DNA of 14,590 bases, from contig JBFKFP010000064.1 of NCBI GenBank assembly GCA_041618535.1, positions 1 through 14,590 of the forward strand. Reading direction: 5' to 3'. Made by a program: the position numbers and the translations under genes. Of the stretch, positions 1-6,505 are shown one piece after another (position 1 is the first letter of the stretch; every line of letters starts with the position of its first letter). The stretch is from SHLJ01 sp041618535 (lineage in GTDB: Bacteria; Bacteroidota; Bacteroidia; Flavobacteriales; Flavobacteriaceae). A model generated the notes under the pieces. The model saw only the letters and a program-made list of their open reading frames with translations, was not told the DNA's origin and did not search any database.

Positions 1-899
1 ATGGAGTTTCTCTCATTTGTACTATATCCTTTCTCGCCATAAACGTCCTCAATATCAAGAGCCGCTTTATATTCGTCCAGGGAAAATGGAGCTTCTGCCA
101 TTTTATTTCGCTCTTTCATGCTTAGTTCTTCAACCCTGTCATAAAATCCGGGGATGGTAATATGGTTGTTATCGTCATGCAAGGAGGCGATCATCTTAGC
201 GAGGATGTTAATAGGATTTGCGACTGCTCCCCCGTACAGCCCAGAATGAAGATCGCGATTAGGTCCTTTTACCTCCACTTCTACATAACTCAAGCCTCTA
301 AGTCCTGTAGTGATGGAAGGCACATCTTTGGCGATCATCCCTGTATCCGATATCAGGATGACATCATTCGCCAGTTTTTCCCTGTTCCTGGGAACGAACC
401 ATGAGAGACTTTCCGAGCCAACCTCTTCTTCACCTTCGATCATAAATTTCACATTGCAGGGTAATTCTCCCTCAGCCGACATATATTCCATCGCCTTTAC
501 ATGCATGAAGAACTGTCCTTTGTCATCGCATGACCCCCTGGCAAAAATTGCACCGTCAGGATGTAGATCAGTCGCTTTGATCACGGGTTCAAACGGAGGT
601 GAATCCCACAGATCGAGAGGATCTGGAGGCTGAACATCATAATGTCCGTAAACCAGAACAGTTGGCAGCTCATCTGAGATGATCCTCTCTCCGTAAACTA
701 TAGGATAACCCGGTGTCTCGCAAATTTCGACCACGTCACAGCCGGCTTTTTTAAGATGTTCACCAACGCTTTCGGCAGTTTTTATGACGTCTTTTTTATA
801 GTCTGAATTCGCACTGATGGAGGGTAATTTAAGAAGTTCGAGAAGTTCATTTAGCATGCGTTCCCTGTGCCTGGCAATATAAGATTGAATGGTGTTCAT
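1..899 (-). CDS. M20 family metallopeptidase / dipeptidase, C-terminus beyond left edge
   Basis: Zinc peptidase of the M20 (carnosinase/ArgE/CPG2) family that would cleave dipeptides or short peptides, probably in the cytoplasm because no signal peptide is seen. My reverse-strand translation gives 299 complete codons from the ATG at 897-899 (MNTIQSYIARH...). Family motifs appear in order: GHYDVQP at 85-91 (metal ligand H86), ARGSCDDKGQ at 120-129 (bridging Asp D126), EGEEEVGS at 155-162 (general-base and metal-ligand glutamates), SDTG at 184-187 (D185) and the lid/dimer-domain motif DLHSGLYGG starting at 216 (H218). The usual small residues before DDKG are Ala-Ser/Thr; here they are Ser-Cys, a minor variation. 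Typical members have about 450-460 residues, so roughly a third, including the last metal-binding His, lies off the window. No strong ribosome binding site precedes the start. The family call is firm; the exact substrate is not known. Confidence 0.93.
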   Translation of the reverse strand, partial: MNTIQSYIARHRERMLNELLELLKLPSISANSDYKKDVIKTAESVGEHLKKAGCDVVEICETPGYPIVYGERIISDELPTVLVYGHYDVQPPDPLDLWDSPPFEPVIKATDLHPDGAIFARGSCDDKGQFFMHVKAMEYMSAEGELPCNVKFMIEGEEEVGSESLSWFVPRNREKLANDVILISDTGMIAKDVPSITTGLRGLSYVEVEVKGPNRDLHSGLYGGAVANPINILAKMIASLHDDNNHITIPGFYDRVEELSMKERNKMAEAPFSLDEYKAALDIEDVYGEKGYSTNERNS

Positions 900-983
900 A
901 TAAAGGATTTATTCAAAGACCCTAAAATTACGAAAACCCATCAAAAAGTTTGTACCTGCATTCAATTATTGGAAGTAATCTTT

Positions 984-991
984 TATATTTG
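984..991 (+). promoter_or_regulatory. Possible Bacteroidota -7 promoter element (TATATTTG)
   Basis: TATATTTG matches the Bacteroidota primary-sigma -7 consensus TAnnTTTG exactly. It lies 23 bases before the truncated tRNA-Leu copy at 1015 and points the same way as the intact tRNA. A good -33 TTTG partner at the usual 17-23 base distance is not evident: a TTGG at 969-972 is too close and a TTTG at 949-952 too far. It may be the promoter of the tRNA region, possibly the original one before the 5' end was duplicated. Confidence 0.4.
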
Positions 992-1014
992 CATCCCGCA
1001 ATTCACTGCAACAC

Positions 1015-1066
1015 GCGGATGTGGTGCCCGCCCGAACGTACCGATTCGGTACAGGCGGGGAATTGG
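1015..1066 (+). pseudogene. Truncated tRNA-Leu 5' copy interrupted by a palindrome
   Basis: Bases 1015-1026 (GCGGATGTGGTG) are identical to the first 12 bases of the intact tRNA-Leu at 1127-1138. After a 33-base GC-rich palindrome (1027-1059), GAATTGG at 1060-1066 matches the next seven tRNA bases (1139-1145). The sequence then diverges; the anticodon arm, variable arm, T arm and 3' acceptor strand are all missing, so it cannot be a working tRNA. It reads either as a decayed tandem tRNA copy hit by a small palindromic element, or as a 12-base direct repeat flanking a 100-base insertion, in which case the seven-base match is chance. Confidence 0.6.
1027..1059. repeat. GC-rich imperfect palindrome, REP/MITE-like
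   Basis: An outer stem CCCGCC (1027-1032) pairs with GGCGGG (1054-1059). An inner stem GTACCG (1038-1043) pairs with CGGTAC (1047-1052) around the loop ATT, with a five-base bulge on the left arm and one base on the right. CCGAA (1032-1036) can also pair with TTCGG (1045-1049), giving an alternative fold. It is much richer in GC than the surrounding AT-rich spacer, which fits a small dispersed palindromic element, but copy number cannot be judged from one window. Confidence 0.55.
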
Positions 1067-1099
1067 AAACCTTAAATAAAAAGGTTGAAAATAAAGACG

Positions 1100-1126
1100 A
1101 TTACTAACGTTTATAGTAATTTTTTT
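1100..1126 (+). terminator. Terminator-like AT-rich hairpin abutting the tRNA 5' end
   Basis: ATTACTA (1100-1106) and TAGTAAT (1114-1120) form a perfect 7-bp stem around a 7-base loop and are followed by a run of T up to 1126; the mature tRNA begins at the next base. The stem has only one G-C pair, so termination would be weak. It may instead shape RNase P processing of the 5' leader, or be fortuitous. A smaller inverted repeat, AACCTT/AAGGTT at 1068-1073 and 1081-1086, lies just upstream. Confidence 0.3.
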
Positions 1127-1208
1127 GCGGATGTGGTGGAATTGGTAGACACGCTAGACTTAGGATCTAGTGCCGCAAGGCGTGGGGGTTCGAGTCCCTT
1201 CATCCGCA
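1127..1208 (+). tRNA. tRNA-Leu (anticodon UAG)
   Basis: The full class II cloverleaf can be drawn. Acceptor strands GCGGATG (1127-1133) and CATCCGC (1201-1207) pair perfectly and the discriminator is A1208. The D arm has GTGG...GGTAGACAC. The anticodon stem CTAGA/TCTAG encloses the loop CTTAGGA, putting the anticodon TAG at 1161-1163, which reads CUN leucine codons. A long variable arm with a GCC-GCAA-GGC hairpin, typical of tRNA-Leu, follows, then a T arm with TTCGAGT. The T stem GGGGG/CCCTT contains two G-U pairs. The 3' CCA is not encoded and would be added after transcription. A strong terminator follows directly, so this gene ends its transcript. Confidence 0.97.
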
Positions 1209-1210
1209 CT

Positions 1211-1244
1211 AAGCTTCTCATTTATGAGGAGCTTTTCTTTTTTT
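1211..1244 (+). terminator. Intrinsic terminator of tRNA-Leu
   Basis: AAGCTTCTCA (1211-1220) pairs with TGAGGAGCTT (1225-1234) over 10 bp with one G-U pair, around a TTTA loop, followed by TTCTTTTTTT. It starts two bases after the tRNA discriminator base. On the minus strand the run of T is on the wrong side, so it should act only on plus-strand transcripts. Confidence 0.88.
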
Positions 1245-1254
1245 AAGAAACCTG

Positions 1255-1277
1255 AACCTGCCTGCCGACAGCAGGTT
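1255..1277. repeat. Small inverted repeat in the tRNA-Leu/rtcB convergent spacer
   Basis: AACCTGC (1255-1261) and GCAGGTT (1271-1277) form a perfect 7-bp stem around CTGCCGACA. An overlapping AAACCTG/CAGGTTT pairing is also possible when read on the minus strand. No proper T run follows on the minus strand, so it is a doubtful terminator for rtcB. It may be a second GC-rich dispersed repeat flanking the tRNA. Apart from this element, I see nothing else in 1245-1377. Confidence 0.4.
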
Positions 1278-1377
1278 TTATCCATTACTTGCTCCATAAA
1301 GAACTTTTATCTTCGCCTGGAGTGTTTTTCTTGCAATATGGAAGCTTAGTGGAAATGAATTTTTCAATTAATTGTTA

Positions 1378-2829
1378 TCAGCCTTTGACCACGCCAACCG
1401 GTTTGAGTTTGGCAACTATTTTAGCCACTCCCGAATCCTGTATCGATCTCACTACCATGTTCACATCTTTGTAGGCCAGGGGAGCTTCCTCAGCTATCCC
1501 CTTAAATGAGCCGGCCTGGACAAATATGCCCTTGTCCGCAAGCTCTTCTTTAAGGGCCGGAGCATTTACAATTCTCTTGGCAGCCCTTCTTGACAATCTC
1601 CTTCCTGCCCCGTGACAACAGGAGCCAAAGGTGATCTTCTTACTTATGTTTGTCCCTGCAAGCACATACGAACAAGTGCCCATGCTACCAGGGATAATTA
1701 CAGGTTGACCGGCCTCCGATAAACGGGGCGGAAGTTCTTTAAACCCGGGGCCGAAGGCTCTTGTCGCTCCCTTCCTGTGAACGATCAATTTCCTGTTCCT
1801 GCCATCGATCTCGTATTCTTCGATCTTGGCAATGTTATGAGCAACATCATATAAAAGATTTAGTGATCCTCCTGCATCACCGAAAGTATTTTTCCATGCT
1901 TTTCGCATTTCCCAGGAAATAACTTCACGATTACACCATGCATAATTCGCAGCGGCACACATAGCTTTAAAATAGTTCTGTCCTTCCACAGAATTAAAGG
2001 GCACACATGCTAATTCCCGGTCAGGTAGTTCTATTCCATATTTTGGCATGGCTGCAATCATATGCCTGATGTTGTCGGTTGCCACCTGGTGACCAAGTCC
2101 GCGTGAGCCTGTATGGATAAGGATCACAAGCTGACCTTTTTCAAGGTCATATGCCCTGGCGATATCAGGTTCAAAGATCTCATCTACGTAGCCAACCTCC
2201 ACAAAATGATTGCCTGAACCTATGGTGCCCAACTGACCGCTACCCCGTTTTTTAGCCATTTCTGAGACCATGTCAGGATCGGCATCTTCCAGTCGGCCGT
2301 GACTCTCTATGGACTCCAGATCCCCGGTTTCTCCATAGCCATTCTTTACAGCCCAGTTGGCACCGTTTGAAAGCACATCGGTCATCTGGGCATCATCCAG
2401 GTGAATGAATCCTCCTTTGCCCATACCTGAAGGGATCTGGGCATACATCTCTTTGGAAAGGGATTCCATCCGGTTACGCAGCTGCTCAATTTTTAGGGCC
2501 GATATCATCAGTCTTACCCCGCAATTGATATCATAGCCAATTCCTCCTGGCGATATAACGCCATCGGGATAAAGGGTGGCAGCCACCCCTCCAATGGGAA
2601 AGCCGTAGCCTTCGTGCACATCAGGCATTACAAGGGATGCTACCTGAATGCCTGGAAGTGTGGCTACATTGACCAGCTGGTTGAGGGATCTGTCGTCTAT
2701 AATATCGTCAAGCAGTTCTTCAGAAGCAAGCACTCTCGCTGGAACGCGCATATCCGGTCTGAAGGAACTGGGGATCTCCCAAAGATAATCCTCCAGCCTG
2801 ATGAGATCGGATTTTTGTACTTTTTTCAT
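1378..2829 (-). CDS. rtcB: RNA-splicing ligase RtcB
   Basis: GTP- and Mn2+-dependent RNA ligase that joins 2',3'-cyclic phosphate (3'-phosphate) ends to 5'-OH ends; in bacteria it acts in RNA repair after damage to tRNA or rRNA. The 483 residues match the family length, and all hallmark segments are present: DVHEGYGFPIGGVAA (from residue 70), GYDINCGVRL with metal ligand C103, GSGNHFVEVG with H208, HTGSRGLGHQ with H239, HRKGATRAFGPG with H351, and CCHGAGR with H406, the residue that becomes guanylylated. Nothing looks damaged. The ATG follows directly after the archease stop (TAG then ATG, no gap), so the two are almost certainly co-transcribed and translationally coupled. It converges on tRNA-Leu without a clear terminator of its own. 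Confidence 0.97.
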   Translation of the reverse strand: MKKVQKSDLIRLEDYLWEIPSSFRPDMRVPARVLASEELLDDIIDDRSLNQLVNVATLPGIQVASLVMPDVHEGYGFPIGGVAATLYPDGVISPGGIGYDINCGVRLMISALKIEQLRNRMESLSKEMYAQIPSGMGKGGFIHLDDAQMTDVLSNGANWAVKNGYGETGDLESIESHGRLEDADPDMVSEMAKKRGSGQLGTIGSGNHFVEVGYVDEIFEPDIARAYDLEKGQLVILIHTGSRGLGHQVATDNIRHMIAAMPKYGIELPDRELACVPFNSVEGQNYFKAMCAAANYAWCNREVISWEMRKAWKNTFGDAGGSLNLLYDVAHNIAKIEEYEIDGRNRKLIVHRKGATRAFGPGFKELPPRLSEAGQPVIIPGSMGTCSYVLAGTNISKKITFGSCCHGAGRRLSRRAAKRIVNAPALKEELADKGIFVQAGSFKGIAEEAPLAYKDVNMVVRSIQDSGVAKIVAKLKPVGVVKG

Positions 2830-3243
2830 CTATATGTCGAATATGATACTGACTGTCCATTCATCTTTCTCATTTTTGCAGACCCGGGCACCATGGTAGG
2901 TCACCGCCTTGATCTCTTCATCCATTTTTTGAATGGGATAGCCACTAATTTCACATTTAATGGAATTCTCTGTGATCTGAATGTTCCGAATTGCGCAGAA
3001 CAGGGTCTTCCGGATATAGGACAGCGATAAGGCATCCGATAAAAAATCTATCATCAGGTTAGTAACATCCGTTCCCTCCAGATGGATCGTCTCAGATGAG
3101 GTTCTTTCAGCTGTTGTGTCGCAACCTTTTTCACAAATAATATTGCCCATGCCTTTAAGGGCCAGCATGAAAAGGTCTTCCAGGCTTTTTGCCGTTATGA
3201 CCATCTGTACATCTGCAGTATGTGCCTTATATTCAATTGCCAT
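2830..3243 (-). CDS. Archease, RtcB activating protein
   Basis: Small metal-binding cofactor that speeds guanylylation of RtcB, allows multiple turnover and broadens its nucleotide use. The 137-residue protein fits the family length. Characteristic parts are the N-terminal HTADV (residues 8-12, with metal-ligand D11), the DLFMLALKGMGNIIC helix at about 23-37, the DLIDFLSDAL-like stretch (here NLMIDFLSDAL, about 62-72), EIKAVTYHGA in the C-terminal half, and an acidic C-terminal end (FDI) corresponding to the last metal-binding Asp. It is the first gene of the operon and its stop abuts the rtcB start. Pairing with rtcB is the strongest functional support. The start ATG at 3241-3243 directly precedes the conserved IEYKAHTAD segment, so no longer N-terminus is needed. 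Confidence 0.95.
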   Translation of the reverse strand: MAIEYKAHTADVQMVITAKSLEDLFMLALKGMGNIICEKGCDTTAERTSSETIHLEGTDVTNLMIDFLSDALSLSYIRKTLFCAIRNIQITENSIKCEISGYPIQKMDEEIKAVTYHGARVCKNEKDEWTVSIIFDI

Positions 3244-3310
3244 GTGTTTGCTGTTACCACATTGAAATTACCATGACTGATTAAGTTAATCTTTATTTAT
3301 TATTTGAACA

Positions 3311-3394
3311 ATGATAAAAATCAACTCGCTTTCTTATGCTGATTTAAAAGCCATGATCGAAGCTGATGATTTAAATCATGTTATAATTTCTTAA
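3311..3394 (+). CDS. Possible 27-residue small ORF in the divergent intergenic region
   Basis: An ATG at 3311 opens 27 codons ending in TAA at 3392-3394, beginning MIKINSLSYADLK. It lies upstream of the transporter operon and in the same direction. I do not recognise it. It could be a leader peptide, a relic of a longer gene, or a chance ORF in AT-rich spacer. It overlaps a perfect 14-base palindrome ATGATTTAAATCAT (3366-3379), which may be an operator site but is AT-rich enough to be chance. No good ribosome binding site is visible. Confidence 0.2.
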   Translation: MIKINSLSYADLKAMIEADDLNHVIIS

Positions 3395-3427
3395 TTTGAG
3401 ATACCTTAGATTGTCAATTCCATCCTG

Positions 3428-4507
3428 ATGCGTAATTTTTATCTCATTCCTGTACTTCTTATATCACTTTCCTGTGGAAATGATACCGAGAAGTTGACGG
3501 TTGAGCGAAAGGACCTGGTTGAGTCGGTTTATACCTCGTTAACCGTTCAGCCTGAAAACCTTTACGATGCCTATTCCGCAGTAAATGGTTTAATAGGTGA
3601 GATTTTTGTTGATGAAGGAGACCATGTAAAAAAAGGCGATCCCCTGATACAGATCATCAATAATGCGCCAAAGCTCAATGCTGAAAATGCACGCCTGTCA
3701 TTGCAGTTGGCTCGTGAAAATTATAGTGGGGGAGCAGCTATCCTGGCCGGGATTCAGGATGAGATTGTCGCAGCAGTGTTGAACTTTAAAAATGATTCCG
3801 TTAACTATTTCAGGCAGAAAAATCTCTGGGATCAGAAAATTGGTTCGAAGGCTGATTACGATGCAGCTGAACTGAGGTATCAGTTATCCTCTAACCAGTT
3901 AAACCTGCTAAAAAGCCGTTATGAAAGAACAAAGATCGAATTAGAAACCGCTGTTCAGCAGGCGCGGAACTCCTATGAGGTGAGCCTTGTGAACACGGCC
4001 GACTTTACGGTAAAGAGCATGATTGACGGGAAAGTCTATTCCATACCAGGAAATGTGGGAGAATTGGTAAGTTCAATTCAATCTTTAGCCAAAATTGGCA
4101 GCAGCACGAGTTTTATTATGGAACTGCTGGTTGACGAGGTGGATATTGTAAAAATCTCAGCAGGTCAAAGGGTCTTAATCAGTCTTGATGCCTATAAAGG
4201 AGAGGTATTTGAGGGGCGAATAAGTAAGATCTACCCGAATAAAGACCTCAGAAACCAGACCTTTTTGGTTGAGGCAGTTTTTGATGACCCGCCTCCAACC
4301 TTGTATCCGGGTCTTTCCGGTGAAGCTAACATCATAACCGATATTCGTGAAAATGTTCTGGTAATTCCCAGGGATTACCTGGTTGAAGGAAACATGGTCA
4401 AAACCTCGGAGGGTCTCAATGAAGTTGAGCCGGGTGTTTCAAACCTGGATGAGGTGGAGATCTTAAGCGGGATTTCAGAGGGAACGGTCATTTATAAGCC
4501 AGACTGA
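3428..4507 (+). CDS. Efflux adaptor, HlyD/MacA-type membrane fusion protein (predicted lipoprotein)
   Basis: Periplasmic adaptor that would link an inner-membrane ABC exporter to an outer-membrane channel. A short hydrophobic N-terminus ends at C16 (LISLSCGND), so it is probably lipid-anchored, though the lipobox is loose. Visible layout: first half of the biotinyl-lipoyl domain at about 48-78 (GLIGEIFVDEGDHVKKGDPL), an alpha-helical coiled-coil hairpin at about 83-186, the second lipoyl half at about 190-225 (GKVYSIPGNVGELV), a beta-barrel at about 229-300 and a membrane-proximal domain to the end. The length of 359 residues is normal. It is the first gene of a three-gene operon; its TGA overlaps the next ATG by one base (TGATG). 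The ATG is chosen because the signal peptide begins there. No outer-membrane TolC-type partner is in the window, and the substrate is unknown. Confidence 0.9.
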   Translation: MRNFYLIPVLLISLSCGNDTEKLTVERKDLVESVYTSLTVQPENLYDAYSAVNGLIGEIFVDEGDHVKKGDPLIQIINNAPKLNAENARLSLQLARENYSGGAAILAGIQDEIVAAVLNFKNDSVNYFRQKNLWDQKIGSKADYDAAELRYQLSSNQLNLLKSRYERTKIELETAVQQARNSYEVSLVNTADFTVKSMIDGKVYSIPGNVGELVSSIQSLAKIGSSTSFIMELLVDEVDIVKISAGQRVLISLDAYKGEVFEGRISKIYPNKDLRNQTFLVEAVFDDPPPTLYPGLSGEANIITDIRENVLVIPRDYLVEGNMVKTSEGLNEVEPGVSNLDEVEILSGISEGTVIYKPD

Positions 4508-5769
4508 TGATACGGTGGAAGGTCATATTGAACATTGCCAAAACCCATTTGCTAACAAAATTTAAGCAGACCACCACGGCAACCCTCGGTGTTACTTTCG
4601 GGATTGGAGCTTATATCACCCTGGTTTGTTTTATGACAGGGCTTAACAAAATGCTTGACGACCTGGTTCTTGACCAAACGCCCCATATTCACATTTACAG
4701 TGAGATCGAGCCATCCGAGAAGCAGCCGTTGGACCTTTACGAGGAGTTCAGGAATTCGTTTAAAGTAGTTCATTCCATCAAACCCAGGCAAATTCAAAGT
4801 AAGATTCACAACGGCTTGCCCATTCTGCATTATCTTAATTCTGACACCAATGTGAAGGGGGCGATTCCCAGGTTGAACTCACAAATTTTTTATATAGCCG
4901 GAAGTATAGAGCTTGGGGGTAATCTTACGGGGATCGATCCGCTGGAAGAATCACGTCTTTTTAATTTTGACAATTACGTCTTAGAGGGTTCATCAGAAGA
5001 TCTTTACAGGCATGATGATGGTATTCTTCTCGGGAAAGGCCTTGCGGAGAACATGTCACTCAAAATTGGCGACCGGGTAAAGATCAGTACCATTGAAGGA
5101 CAGGTTTTCCCTCTTAAGATAGTTGGCTTCTTTCAAAGTGGTATTGCCGATATAGATAATATTCAGAGCTATGCGAACCTTAAGACCGTTCAACGGATCA
5201 TGGGAGAGCCGGAGACCTTCATCACCGACATCAATGTGAAATTGCATGACATGGAACGGGCTTTGGCCATGTCTAAGCAAATAGAAAAGCAATTCGACCT
5301 GAAAGCTGTTGATGTAAATACTGCCAATGCTCAATTTGAAACAGGAACGACCATCAGAAATATGATCACTTACTCGGTCTCCATAACCCTGCTTATAGTG
5401 GCCGGCTTTGGAATTTATAACATTCTCAACATGTTGATCTACGAAAAGATGAATGATATTGCCATTCTCAAGGCAACAGGCTTCTCGGGTCGCGATGTAC
5501 AGATGATCTTTATGAGCCAGGCCCTTATCATAGGGCTAACCGGTGGTATCCTGGGATTATTGATCGGGCTTGGACTGGCTAACCTGATAGATAATCTTCC
5601 TTTTGAGACCGAGGCCCTTCCAACGATTAAAACCTTCCCGGTAAACTTCAATCCGTTTTTCTTTATTATCGGGATAACCTTCGCATTGCTCTCAACTTTT
5701 TTTGCCGGCTATCTGCCATCCAGGAGGGCAAAACGTATAGATCCGGTCGATATTATTCGTGGTCAGTGA
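4507..5769 (+). CDS. ABC transporter permease, FtsX/LolCE/MacB type
   Basis: Inner-membrane subunit of a type VII (mechanotransmission) ABC transporter. The 420 residues show the family arrangement of four transmembrane helices: about 22-45, then a periplasmic domain of some 240 residues, then about 286-310, 335-361 and 382-403. The cytoplasmic loop LKATGFSGRDVQMIF (321-335) is the usual coupling segment, and the end PSRRAKRIDPVDIIRGQ is the hallmark C-terminus of FtsX-like permeases. The periplasmic domain is closer in size to LolC/E and MacB than to the short FtsX. Only one permease gene is present, so it would work as a homodimer, as in MacB, and unlike the LolC/LolE pair. It overlaps the adaptor gene by one base and is followed almost at once by the ATPase gene. 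A separate ATPase polypeptide distinguishes it from fused MacB. Confidence 0.93.
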   Translation: MIRWKVILNIAKTHLLTKFKQTTTATLGVTFGIGAYITLVCFMTGLNKMLDDLVLDQTPHIHIYSEIEPSEKQPLDLYEEFRNSFKVVHSIKPRQIQSKIHNGLPILHYLNSDTNVKGAIPRLNSQIFYIAGSIELGGNLTGIDPLEESRLFNFDNYVLEGSSEDLYRHDDGILLGKGLAENMSLKIGDRVKISTIEGQVFPLKIVGFFQSGIADIDNIQSYANLKTVQRIMGEPETFITDINVKLHDMERALAMSKQIEKQFDLKAVDVNTANAQFETGTTIRNMITYSVSITLLIVAGFGIYNILNMLIYEKMNDIAILKATGFSGRDVQMIFMSQALIIGLTGGILGLLIGLGLANLIDNLPFETEALPTIKTFPVNFNPFFFIIGITFALLSTFFAGYLPSRRAKRIDPVDIIRGQ

Positions 5770-5771
5770 TT

Positions 5772-6446
5772 ATGAAAACCGTTCTGGAAGCAAGACATAT
5801 AGATAAATATTTCCGGAAGCCTGTCCTCTTCCATGTACTTAAGGACATCTCATTCGAGATCAAACAGGGTGAATTCGTCTCGGTTATGGGAAAGTCGGGA
5901 TGTGGTAAGTCGACACTGCTGTATATTTTATCCACGATGGATACCGATTATAACGGGCAATTATTCCTTAATGAAGGCCTGGTGACCGGTCAGGCAGATG
6001 ATAAACTCTCCTATCTTCGGAACAAGTATATCGGATTTGTATTTCAATTTCATTATTTACTTCCAGAGTTCAGTGTTTTGGAAAATGTAATGCTCCCGGC
6101 CAAGAAATTAGGCGAAAATACTTTGGAGGAGATCGAGTACAATGCCATGGAGAAACTGAAAATCCTTGAAATAGATAAACTCGCCGCTAAACGAGCCTCC
6201 AGGATTTCAGGAGGGGAAAAGCAACGCGTGGCTATCGCAAGAGCCCTGATCAACAGTCCGTCAATAATTATGGGAGATGAACCCACGGGGAACCTCGATA
6301 CTTATAATTCAGACAATGTCTATAATATTTTTAAAAGGCTGTGCGAGGATGAAGGGTTAACGCTTCTGGTAGTCACTCATGATCCGGATTTTGCGAGCCG
6401 TACAGATAAGATTATCACCATGCAGGACGGACAAATAATCTCATAA
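5772..6446 (+). CDS. ABC transporter ATP-binding protein, LolD/MacB type
   Basis: Cytoplasmic ATPase that powers the neighbouring permease. Numbered from ATG 5772 (224 residues), the conserved motifs are Walker A GKSGCGKST (40-48), Q-loop Q92 in FQFHYLLPEFSVLENV, signature SGGEKQ (146-151), Walker B with the catalytic Glu in IIMGDEPTGNLD (D169, E170) and H-loop H203 in VVTHDP. FQFHYLLPEFSVLENVMLP is very characteristic of LolD-like proteins. An in-frame GTG at 5766, overlapping the permease stop, would add two residues; I prefer the ATG, two bases after that stop, because the family homology begins there. There is no visible Shine-Dalgarno sequence. It is the last gene of the operon and converges on the amylase gene. 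Confidence 0.95.
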   Translation: MKTVLEARHIDKYFRKPVLFHVLKDISFEIKQGEFVSVMGKSGCGKSTLLYILSTMDTDYNGQLFLNEGLVTGQADDKLSYLRNKYIGFVFQFHYLLPEFSVLENVMLPAKKLGENTLEEIEYNAMEKLKILEIDKLAAKRASRISGGEKQRVAIARALINSPSIIMGDEPTGNLDTYNSDNVYNIFKRLCEDEGLTLLVVTHDPDFASRTDKIITMQDGQIIS

Positions 6447-6471
6447 AAAAGCTCCCGTTTAAACGGGAGCT
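6445..6471 (-). terminator. Intrinsic terminator at the end of the amylase gene
   Basis: A perfect 22-base palindrome at 6450-6471 (arms AGCTCCCGTTT / AAACGGGAGCT) is followed, on the minus strand, by a run of T (plus-strand A at 6445-6450). It lies 34 bases past the amylase stop and ends the sus transcript. The stem could also slow plus-strand transcripts from the ABC operon, but no T run follows on that side. The T run overlaps the ATPase stop codon. Confidence 0.88.
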
Positions 6472-6505
6472 CATCACGGTGGTATAAGCTGGTTAGACTA
6501 TCAAA

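Noticed and set aside
1015..1066. A second functional tRNA-Leu
   Set aside because: Only the first 19 tRNA bases match, and they are interrupted by a palindrome; the anticodon, variable and T arms are absent.
2614..3030. 138-codon plus-strand ORF across the rtcB/archease junction
   Set aside because: It lies antisense to two well-supported genes with intact family motifs and its translation resembles no protein I know.
3366..3379. Perfect palindrome ATGATTTAAATCAT as an operator
   Set aside because: It is AT-rich, single, and not clearly placed against a promoter; chance occurrence is plausible, so it is only mentioned with the small ORF.
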